Assembly: GCA_903842755.1 (NCBI GenBank)
Contig: CAIMNF010000043.1
Location: forward strand, 1-8,854
Source of the DNA: Oligoflexia bacterium
GTDB lineage: Bacteria > Bdellovibrionota > UBA1018 > CAIMNF01
Direction of reading: 5' to 3'
Length of the DNA stretch: 8,854 nt
Position numbers and translations under genes: made by a program. Below the pieces are notes generated by a model. That model was given only the letters and a program-made list of their open reading frames with translations, made no database searches and had not been told where the DNA came from. Positions 1-6,239 of the stretch are shown piece by piece. Within the stretch, counting starts at the first letter, position 1. Each line of letters starts with the position of its first letter.

Positions 1-2
1 AG

Positions 3-1061
3 AAGCTTGAAGGGGTGCGCTCGCGCAGACTGACGATTGAAAAAGCGTTAGTGGAAACCGAACAAACAAAAAAAACAACCCTGGAGCAGCTGAATCGCTT
101 AAAGAATCTTCAGCGCCTTCAAGTTCAAGAAAAAAAATTAACTCAAAAACGCCTGGAAGAATTAAAGAAATTCTTAGCTGAGCTCAACCATCGCAAAGAA
201 GACGTGCTGAAAAGAATTCGCGACGAACAATCCGGGTTGCGCGAGAAACTGGGAAAATTATTACACCCGATTCTGTATCGCGGAGACGAGTTCTTGCAGG
301 GAGAGGAGGGCGAAGCGGAGGCTGAACTTAAGCGACGGATTAACGCAAGCGTAGTGTTATCCGAATTAAAAGAGCTCGAGAGTTTGAACGCGGATCTTCA
401 GGATGCAGATGAAATTGAGTCACGAATTGAACGGGAAGAAGGGCAGATGCAGGCATTGCTTGAGGACTTGATCGAGCAAGATACGCTCTTAATGTTTCAT
501 CAAAAAATGCGAGAAGCGTTGACCACCGAAAAGCAAGAGGAGCGCCTGAGTCAACTCGAGGAATACCGCAAGTTGCGGAGTTCAGAGATTGAGATCGAGC
601 GCATGATCGAACAATTCCAGACCCGACAGTCACACGAAAAGTTTGAAGAGAAAAAGAAAGTGCCGCTTCTGACCATTCATGTTCGAAGTTTACCTTGGCC
701 AGTAAAAGGCAAAGTGATTGGCCAATTTGGTCCACAGCGAGATTCAAAAACCGGTTTAACTATCTTTCGAAAGGGTATTTTAATCCAGCGTTACTCTGAT
801 TCGGGACATGTGCAAGCCGTGTTGGACGGTGTGGTTCAGTTCGTGGGTGAAATTCCTGAAAAAGGTACCGTATTGATTTTAGAGCATCCGCACGATCTCT
901 ACACCATTTATGGTGGCCTGCAGGGGGTAACTCTTAAAGGGGGCGATGCCGTCAAAGTTGGCGATTCCTTGACGAGCGGAGTTTTAGCCGAAGGAGCATC
1001 GATTTATTTTGAAATTCGGTCTCGTAACCTAGCCATTGATCCGCTAAAATGGTTACAATGA
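3..1061 (+). CDS. envC: EnvC-like coiled-coil/LytM (degenerate M23) protein, 5'-truncated by the window edge
   Basis: This is the 3' part of an EnvC/NlpD-type murein hydrolase activator, a periplasmic protein that in known systems is gated by FtsEX and switches on amidases at the division septum. The frame is already open at base 3. The first possible start (GTG at 15) would give 348 residues beginning inside the coiled coil with no signal peptide, so the true start lies upstream. Counting from that GTG, residues 1-215 are charged, heptad-like helix rich in Glu, Lys, Arg and Leu. Residues 225-348 are a LytM domain ending in a Tyr-Phe-Glu-Ile-Arg segment and Asp-Pro-Leu-Lys-Trp-Leu, as in E. 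coli EnvC. The zinc ligands of active M23 peptidases are missing: the HxxxD position reads Arg-Lys-Gly-Ile-Leu (252-256), and the HxH region reads Ile-Tyr-Gly-Gly-Leu (298-302). It is therefore more likely an activator than a hydrolase. Its TGA overlaps the next gene's ATG. Confidence 0.86.
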   Translation, partial: KLEGVRSRRLTIEKALVETEQTKKTTLEQLNRLKNLQRLQVQEKKLTQKRLEELKKFLAELNHRKEDVLKRIRDEQSGLREKLGKLLHPILYRGDEFLQGEEGEAEAELKRRINASVVLSELKELESLNADLQDADEIESRIEREEGQMQALLEDLIEQDTLLMFHQKMREALTTEKQEERLSQLEEYRKLRSSEIEIERMIEQFQTRQSHEKFEEKKKVPLLTIHVRSLPWPVKGKVIGQFGPQRDSKTGLTIFRKGILIQRYSDSGHVQAVLDGVVQFVGEIPEKGTVLILEHPHDLYTIYGGLQGVTLKGGDAVKVGDSLTSGVLAEGASIYFEIRSRNLAIDPLKWLQ

Positions 1062-2470
1062 TGGTTAAAATAAAAAGTTTGGTATTATTCAGTTTATTCA
1101 TGGCAACTCAGGCGCATGGTGCAGCTGCCGCGCCTACCCCAGCTCCGACCGTACTGAATCAGAATGATCGCTATAAGAATTTGGAGCTATTTCAAAAAGT
1201 ACTCCAATTTGTGGAAAAGAATTACGTGGAGGAAGTGCATAATGATTCCCTCATTCATGGTGCCATTAAAGGAATGTTGGAAACGCTTGATCCACACTCC
1301 AATTTTTTAAGTGCAGAAGTGTACCGCGACATGAAAATTGAAACGACCGGTCACTTTGGAGGGATCGGCGTTGAAGTGGGCATCAAAGACGAGATTTTAA
1401 CGGTGGTCTCTCCAATGGAAGATACTCCGGCCTGGAAAGCAGGAATTCAGCCCGGCGACAAGATCGTAAAAATTAATGGGGAAAGCACTAAAGGATTTAC
1501 GATGACCGAAGCCGTTGTAAAAATGCATGGGAAGGATGGGTCTACGGTAAGGTTGACGATCTATCGAAAAGGGTGGAGTAAGTTTAAAGATTTTACCTTG
1601 AAACGCGAAACGATTAAAGTGAAGTCGGTGAAATCGGACTTAATTGAAGATGGGTTCGGATACATTCGGCTGTATTCATTTAATGAAAATGCGGCAAAAG
1701 ATGTGAAGAAGGCTCTTGATAAATTAGAATCCAAAAGCCCGCTTAAAGGATTAATTTTTGACTTACGAACAAATCCAGGTGGATTGCTTGATCAAGCCGT
1801 CGACGTGTCTTCGTTGTTTATTGATGAAGGAGTGGTGGTTTCGACTATCGGCAGAGATCCAACCCAAAAGGATGTTCGGTATGCAAAAAAAGGCCAAGCT
1901 CGAAAGGAGCTCGCCCTCGTTGTGTTGGTCAATAGTAGTACAGCTTCTGCTGCGGAAATTGTGGCCGCTGCGTTGCAAGATCATCACCGAGCAATGGTCT
2001 TGGGCGACACCACTTTTGGTAAAGGCTCTGTGCAAACCATCATTGATTTGGGCCAAGACATGGGGCTAAAGTTAACGATCGCGAACTATTATACTCCGAG
2101 CGGAAGCAGTATTCAGGAGAAAGGGGTGATTCCGGACATTCAATTGGATGAATATGATCCGAAGCTATTAGCTCAAGCTCGGGTTAAGCGTGAATCCACC
2201 CGTGAAAAAGACTTGCGCGGGCATTTGGCAAATCCTCAAAGTAACACACCAGTTGCAACAACCGCGCATGATGAGTTCACGATTCAAGAATTAAAGGAAT
2301 CGAAAAAACCCGATGGGAATGCCCAAAGTAAGCCTAACCTTGAAGAAGAAGAAGAAGAGGAAGACGAGGACGTTCCCCCCATTCATTTAAACCCAAAAGA
2401 AGACTATCAAGTTCTTCAAGCCATGAAATATTTGAAATCGTTTGAAGTCTTCAAGAAAATTAAACAGTAA
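1058..2470 (+). CDS. ctpA: C-terminal processing peptidase (CtpA/Prc family, S41, PDZ domain)
   Basis: This is a periplasmic serine protease that trims or degrades exported proteins from their C-termini; in other bacteria members control peptidoglycan hydrolases and lipoproteins. I prefer the ATG at 1058 because it makes an ATGA overlap with the upstream stop. ATGs at 1049 and 1061 are in frame, and no clear Shine-Dalgarno separates them. In 1058 numbering (470 residues), a signal peptide spans about 1-21, followed by an Ala/Pro-rich stretch. A PDZ domain covers about 101-172 (Gly-Gly-Ile-Gly-Val-Glu-Val, then Gly-Ile-Gln-Pro-Gly-Asp). The S41 core includes Leu-Arg-Thr-Asn-Pro-Gly-Gly-Leu-Leu near 236-244. 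The catalytic pair is Ser297 (Thr-Ala-Ser-Ala-Ala-Glu) and Lys322 (Phe-Gly-Lys-Gly), 25 residues apart, with Asp308 in between, the spacing of Tsp Ser430/Asp441/Lys455. It should be active. A run of seven Glu followed by Asp-Glu-Asp (429-438) in the C-terminal tail is unusual. The gene follows the EnvC-like gene, an adjacency seen in other proteobacteria. Confidence 0.95.
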   Translation: MMVKIKSLVLFSLFMATQAHGAAAAPTPAPTVLNQNDRYKNLELFQKVLQFVEKNYVEEVHNDSLIHGAIKGMLETLDPHSNFLSAEVYRDMKIETTGHFGGIGVEVGIKDEILTVVSPMEDTPAWKAGIQPGDKIVKINGESTKGFTMTEAVVKMHGKDGSTVRLTIYRKGWSKFKDFTLKRETIKVKSVKSDLIEDGFGYIRLYSFNENAAKDVKKALDKLESKSPLKGLIFDLRTNPGGLLDQAVDVSSLFIDEGVVVSTIGRDPTQKDVRYAKKGQARKELALVVLVNSSTASAAEIVAAALQDHHRAMVLGDTTFGKGSVQTIIDLGQDMGLKLTIANYYTPSGSSIQEKGVIPDIQLDEYDPKLLAQARVKRESTREKDLRGHLANPQSNTPVATTAHDEFTIQELKESKKPDGNAQSKPNLEEEEEEEDEDVPPIHLNPKEDYQVLQAMKYLKSFEVFKKIKQ

Positions 2471-3726
2471 TGAACCATTCAGATTTACCCTTATTTAAGC
2501 AGGACGAAGATCCAAAACAGAACAAAAGTGTACAGGCTCATGCAGCGGCTATGACCGTGAGTGAAATTACGGCAAAAATAAAGGGCACCTTAGAGAGTGA
2601 TTTTATTGAAATCTGGGTGAAGGGCGAGATAAGCAACTTAAAGATGGCCAGTTCTGGCCATGTGTATTTTTCACTTAAGGATGAAGGCGCTACTCTTGCG
2701 TCCGCCGCATTTGGGTGGGCACGCAAAAAAAAATCTGCGTTTGAGCTAAGAGATGGCTTAGAGGTGCTCTGTCGTGGAAATATTTCCGTTTATGCCCCTC
2801 GGGGGAATTATCAGTTATTGGTCGACACGATTGAGCCGCTTGGGGCAGGCGCACTTCAGTTGGCGTTCGAGCAGCTGAAAGAAAAACTTCAAAAAGAGGG
2901 CTTATTTGATCTCAAGCGAAAACGTCCACTGCCCTCTTATCCTGCAAAAATTGCAGTGATTACGTCCCCCCAAGCGGCAGCATTGCGCGATGTTCTAACC
3001 GTGTTAAAGCGTCGAGCTCCCTTTGTCCAAGTGACCATTATTCCAGCCTTGGTTCAGGGCGAAGAAGCCCCTCAAAAATTAATTCAAGCCCTAAAGGTTG
3101 CCAATCACCATCAACTGGGAGACGTGATTTTACTGACTCGTGGAGGCGGAAGCATGGAAGATTTATGGGCATTTAACCACGCAGACTTAGCCCGTACCAT
3201 TGCTGAAAGTAAAATTCCCGTAGTGTCCGCAGTAGGGCACGAGGTTGATTTTACCATCGCTGATTTTGTGGCAGACCTTCGTGCACCGACCCCCTCAGCC
3301 GGCGCTGAAATATTAACCCAGCATTGGGTCGAGCTTCGGGAGCGATCGCTGCAATTGAATCAACGGTTGTTACAGTCTTTAAAACGCGAACTAATTTTGA
3401 AGCGCCGTACACTAGAGTCCATTGCGGCAAAATTAAAAAGCCCTAAAGATCTGTTGCGGGAAAAAATTCAGCGGGCCGACGAATTAGCGATGACTTTAGA
3501 ACGCTGCCTACGGCTTTTAATTGAGCGGAAACAATCCCAACTGGAGCGCCTGGCAAGCAAGTTAAATGCCCTTTCGCCGTTGAACGTACTTTCTAGAGGA
3601 TACGCTTTGGTTCAATCGAAAGACGGAAGTCCGCTGCGAGTGATTCGGAGCGCAGCCGAAGCTAAAAAACAAAAAACCCTTGTTTTAAGGTTTAGCGACG
3701 GAGAGGTACAGGCAGAAACAAAATGA
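2470..3726 (+). CDS. xseA: Exodeoxyribonuclease VII large subunit
   Basis: This is the catalytic large subunit of exonuclease VII, a cytoplasmic metal-independent nuclease that degrades single-stranded DNA from both ends and acts in repair together with several copies of XseB. The protein has 418 residues, slightly shorter than E. coli XseA. An N-terminal OB fold spans about 28-125, with the family signature Gly-Glu-Ile-Ser-Asn-Leu (52-57) and Ser-Gly-His-Val-Tyr-Phe-Ser-Leu-Lys-Asp (62-71). The catalytic domain follows, with Val-Ile-Thr-Ser-Pro (163-167), Arg-Gly-Gly-Gly-Ser-Met-Glu-Asp-Leu (224-232), Ser-Ala-Val-Gly-His-Glu-Val-Asp (253-260) and Asp-Leu-Arg-Ala-Pro-Thr-Pro-Ser (269-276). 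A long charged helical region (about 280-365) and the C-terminal Leu-Ser-Arg-Gly-Tyr-Ala (374-379) complete the family layout. The first 27 residues are an extra leader; Met28 is an alternative start. The ATG overlaps the ctpA stop by one base (TAATG), so translation is probably coupled. xseB is not next to it. Confidence 0.96.
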   Translation: MNHSDLPLFKQDEDPKQNKSVQAHAAAMTVSEITAKIKGTLESDFIEIWVKGEISNLKMASSGHVYFSLKDEGATLASAAFGWARKKKSAFELRDGLEVLCRGNISVYAPRGNYQLLVDTIEPLGAGALQLAFEQLKEKLQKEGLFDLKRKRPLPSYPAKIAVITSPQAAALRDVLTVLKRRAPFVQVTIIPALVQGEEAPQKLIQALKVANHHQLGDVILLTRGGGSMEDLWAFNHADLARTIAESKIPVVSAVGHEVDFTIADFVADLRAPTPSAGAEILTQHWVELRERSLQLNQRLLQSLKRELILKRRTLESIAAKLKSPKDLLREKIQRADELAMTLERCLRLLIERKQSQLERLASKLNALSPLNVLSRGYALVQSKDGSPLRVIRSAAEAKKQKTLVLRFSDGEVQAETK

Positions 3727-4667
3727 AACTTATTTTTTTAAACCGTCTGTTGATTTTAGGTTTCCTTGTTGGGGGAATGACGAGCGCAAGGGCTGCTCAG
3801 TACGGTACAGTGATTAGTCCCACTGCAAATGTTCTTCAGTTTCCGCAGCCCAACGCGAAAATAGTGGCGCAAGTGCGAAAAGACGATCAGGTAACTGCAA
3901 GTAATTTTCCGACAGAAAATTATTTTAAAGTACGACTCTATGACGGCACGGTTGGATGGATATCGGGAAATGACTTGTATGTGACTCAAGCACCTCCCTC
4001 CTCGTCGGATTCGTCCACGGCTGCCCCAGAGGGGAGTTCGACAGACAGTTCATCCTCCTTTAAAGAAAAACCCAAGACTCAAGGCGAATTTGATGAACAC
4101 GTGCGCATTATTTTTGGAATCGGACAAGATTCGCTTTCCTACCTGGGAATGCCTCAAGGGTTTTACGCTTCCAATTTAAATTATGGCTGGAATGGACAAG
4201 TAGAGTTTCAGTTTAAATGGACTCACGCGCTCTTTTGGGCGCTCAGGCTTGAGTACATGACCGCTAATTCCGGTAATTTAAACTTGGGTAGCGGCTTGAC
4301 GCAAAACCTATCCCATAAACTCTACCCCGTAGAAGTTGGCCTAGAGTTCGCGCCGCTGGCTTACCGTTACTTTAGAATGGGCTTAGGTTTGTACGGGGGT
4401 GCTAGCTATTCAAGCTTTACCATTACACAAACTGATTCAAGCGGGAACGTGAACTCGATTGGCTACCCCTCGATTGATCCTTGCGCAACGGCCAGTATAC
4501 AAATTTATATTGGATTTGGGCGGCATACAGGATTATTTCTAGAAGGGGCGTATCGGTACGAACACACTTCCGTATTTAACGCTTCTACACTACTCGGCGG
4601 AGTTTCCTCGTTTGCAGCCGATTATTCCGGGATTGTGGCCCACGGGGGAATTGAGTTTAGGATTTAA
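3723..4667 (+). CDS. Exported SH3b-domain protein with a C-terminal outer-membrane beta-barrel-like domain
   Basis: No named family was recognised, but the layout is clear over 314 residues. A classical signal peptide (1-24) has Lys, a Leu/Ile/Phe/Gly-rich core and an Ala-Arg-Ala cleavage site. A bacterial SH3 (SH3b) domain spans about 27-87, with the usual Gly-Thr-Val start, an Asn-Val-Leu strand and the closing Gly-Thr-Val-Gly-Trp-Ile-Ser. A Ser/Pro/Asp-rich linker covers about 90-118. The rest (about 122-314) alternates polar and aromatic/hydrophobic residues with many Tyr, Phe and Gly. It contains strands such as Gln-Val-Glu-Phe-Gln-Phe-Lys-Trp and ends in Gly-Gly-Ile-Glu-Phe-Arg-Ile, consistent with a small eight-stranded-type outer-membrane barrel. 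SH3b domains commonly bind cell-wall peptides, so it may tether the outer membrane to peptidoglycan; that function is inferred. The ATG overlaps the xseA stop (ATGA), making it the last gene of the operon. The next gene converges on it after 11 bases, and I saw no convincing hairpin terminator there. Confidence 0.85.
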   Translation: MKLIFLNRLLILGFLVGGMTSARAAQYGTVISPTANVLQFPQPNAKIVAQVRKDDQVTASNFPTENYFKVRLYDGTVGWISGNDLYVTQAPPSSSDSSTAAPEGSSTDSSSSFKEKPKTQGEFDEHVRIIFGIGQDSLSYLGMPQGFYASNLNYGWNGQVEFQFKWTHALFWALRLEYMTANSGNLNLGSGLTQNLSHKLYPVEVGLEFAPLAYRYFRMGLGLYGGASYSSFTITQTDSSGNVNSIGYPSIDPCATASIQIYIGFGRHTGLFLEGAYRYEHTSVFNASTLLGGVSSFAADYSGIVAHGGIEFRI

Positions 4668-4678
4668 AAACGCTTAGC

Positions 4679-6217
4679 TCACGATGTTTTATTTTGAAGT
4701 AAAGTCAGAATCTTAAAAATCATCGGCTGATCCGCTTCCAATCGATTTTGATTTTCAAAAATCATTTCGGCAAGTTGATCGCGACTTACGGGGGCAAGGC
4801 CACGCTTTTGGATGAGAAACTCAAGGTACCGGATAGTTCGATCAATCAGTTTGCCATTGCTTGCCCGAACCCAGGTCATGACATTGCCTTCATAGCGATC
4901 AAGAAGACCCATCACCATTAAAGACAAATTATTTAAAATGAGCTTGATTAAGATCTGCTCATACAGGGGGTCGTTCAACAGAGATGTTCCGAGCTGGGTT
5001 TTAAAGTCGCTCGATTCAATCACCACGTTTTCCCGATACTCGTCTGGATTAATGGAAATCTCTCGTTGTATCCGTGGCGCTAATCGAGCTTGGCGTTCTT
5101 GGACCGCCGACTGTCCAAAATTAAATTCCAATAAGGAGCTTAAGCTTAACCGGCCGTTTAGTTCGGGCCATTCTAAGCCAATCGGACTGCGGCCCAAAAT
5201 GGAAATCCACGAATCCAGGGCGGTTTTCGCAGAAGGGATGCTTAAATACGAAAGAGAAAACGGGGGTTGAGTTTCGCTTCGTTTTTCAAAAGGCACAAGA
5301 CTAAACGTGGGAGAGCGCTCGGTGGTGTCCGTCAGCACCGCGATCGGGTAGTGTTCGGTTTGGTAGATCACACTTTCTTGCTTTTGATAGCAATTGCTTT
5401 CCCAACGAATTGCGGGTTTTAAAAAGCCAGCGAGATCCAGTTGTCGGTATTCGGAGAGGAAGGCTTCGAGGGTTTGTTCATCGTCGTTTGGATTTTTAAA
5501 AAGGGCTAATCCGACCGCAAACATTTGCACCGTAGCCGCTTGGAGTCGTGTGCTTCCCGATAACGCCATTTCGCCCACGGGGATGCACAAGGATTTCACA
5601 CGGGGCGTTTGAATGATTTCGCGACTTCGCTCGACCGTATCGCAGAGAACTTGAGTTGGGTTGCAAAAAACAAACCAAGGATCTTGAGTGCCCGAAAGGG
5701 CAAGTGCTCCAAGGACTGTTCCGATCACGTAAGGTGTTTCGCCGCCCTCGGTAATGGCAATGAGCAAATCGCCTTGGGTAAACCCCAAATCCGTCAGGTG
5801 ACGAATGCCGAACTCCGGGTAGTCCTCAAAGTTTTCAACGGATTTGACGAGAGCAAAATCGCCCCCAGCCATTAAGGCTTGAATCGCGTTTTCGTCTTTA
5901 CTTCCCCGGTGCACTGTTCTCCATGTGGATTCGAGCGCGAGCGCCAAACGCCCGGTCGCTCCGCAACCGGAAAGAAACACGCGATTGCCTCGGCTGAGGG
6001 TTAACTGAATGTCCCGGCGCATCTTTTCGATCAGCGGGATGACGGGCTTAAGCTTTTGTAAAGCTTCGGTATCAATTTTTTGAATTAACTGAATGGCGGT
6101 ATCAAGGTCATGGTGAACTAAGTCCGACAGATTACGCGTCTGCGGATGAAACCCTTCGGTGGGCAAATGGCCCAAGGAAAAATATTTGGCATTCTTTAAG
6201 TATTCCGAAAGGTTCAT
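4679..6217 (-). CDS. MurQ/GKRP-like protein with two SIS-type regions (sugar-phosphate binding)
   Basis: This 512-residue protein belongs to the MurQ/glucokinase regulatory protein superfamily, but MurQ (N-acetylmuramic acid 6-phosphate etherase) is only about 300 residues. The N-terminus (Pro-Thr-Glu at 19-21, Gln-Thr-Arg-Asn-Leu at 26-30) resembles MurQ and GKRP. The first SIS domain has Gly-Cys-Gly-Ala-Thr-Gly-Arg-Leu (84-91), Met-Ala-Gly-Gly-Asp (116-120), Val-Glu-Asn-Phe-Glu-Asp (127-132), Thr-Pro-Tyr-Val-Ile-Gly (161-166) and Leu-Ser-Gly-Ser-Thr-Arg (219-224). In MurQ the last motif runs straight into a Lys-Leu-Val-Leu-Asn helix. Here that helix appears only at 425-435 (Lys-Leu-Ile-Leu-Asn-Asn-Leu-Ser), about 190 residues later, as in GKRP, leaving room for a second SIS-like domain. 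The residue aligned with catalytic Glu83 of E. coli MurQ is Thr98, although Glu96 is close; the Glu114 equivalent is kept as Glu131. It may be an etherase with a shifted acid or a non-catalytic sugar-phosphate sensor. No signal peptide is seen, so it is cytoplasmic. Only a weak Shine-Dalgarno-like GGTAGG precedes the ATG. Confidence 0.85.
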   Translation of the reverse strand: MNLSEYLKNAKYFSLGHLPTEGFHPQTRNLSDLVHHDLDTAIQLIQKIDTEALQKLKPVIPLIEKMRRDIQLTLSRGNRVFLSGCGATGRLALALESTWRTVHRGSKDENAIQALMAGGDFALVKSVENFEDYPEFGIRHLTDLGFTQGDLLIAITEGGETPYVIGTVLGALALSGTQDPWFVFCNPTQVLCDTVERSREIIQTPRVKSLCIPVGEMALSGSTRLQAATVQMFAVGLALFKNPNDDEQTLEAFLSEYRQLDLAGFLKPAIRWESNCYQKQESVIYQTEHYPIAVLTDTTERSPTFSLVPFEKRSETQPPFSLSYLSIPSAKTALDSWISILGRSPIGLEWPELNGRLSLSSLLEFNFGQSAVQERQARLAPRIQREISINPDEYRENVVIESSDFKTQLGTSLLNDPLYEQILIKLILNNLSLMVMGLLDRYEGNVMTWVRASNGKLIDRTIRYLEFLIQKRGLAPVSRDQLAEMIFENQNRLEADQPMIFKILTLLQNKTS

Positions 6218-6239
6218 GCTGTGTTAGCCTACCATACTT

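Noticed and set aside
340..747. Reverse-strand open frame inside the EnvC-like gene
   Set aside because: It is antisense to a well-supported coding region and its product has no recognisable features.
4660..4700. Possible bidirectional terminator between convergent genes (AAAAC...GTTTT)
   Set aside because: The stem is five AT-rich pairs with a long unpaired middle; not a convincing terminator.
4938..5875. Forward-strand open frames inside the MurQ/GKRP-like gene
   Set aside because: They lie antisense to a long gene with clear family motifs and show no domain, signal peptide or ribosome-binding site of their own.
6186..6214. TTGGCA at 6186 as a -35 box for the solute-binding protein gene
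   Set aside because: No -10-like hexamer occurs at 16-18 bases downstream.
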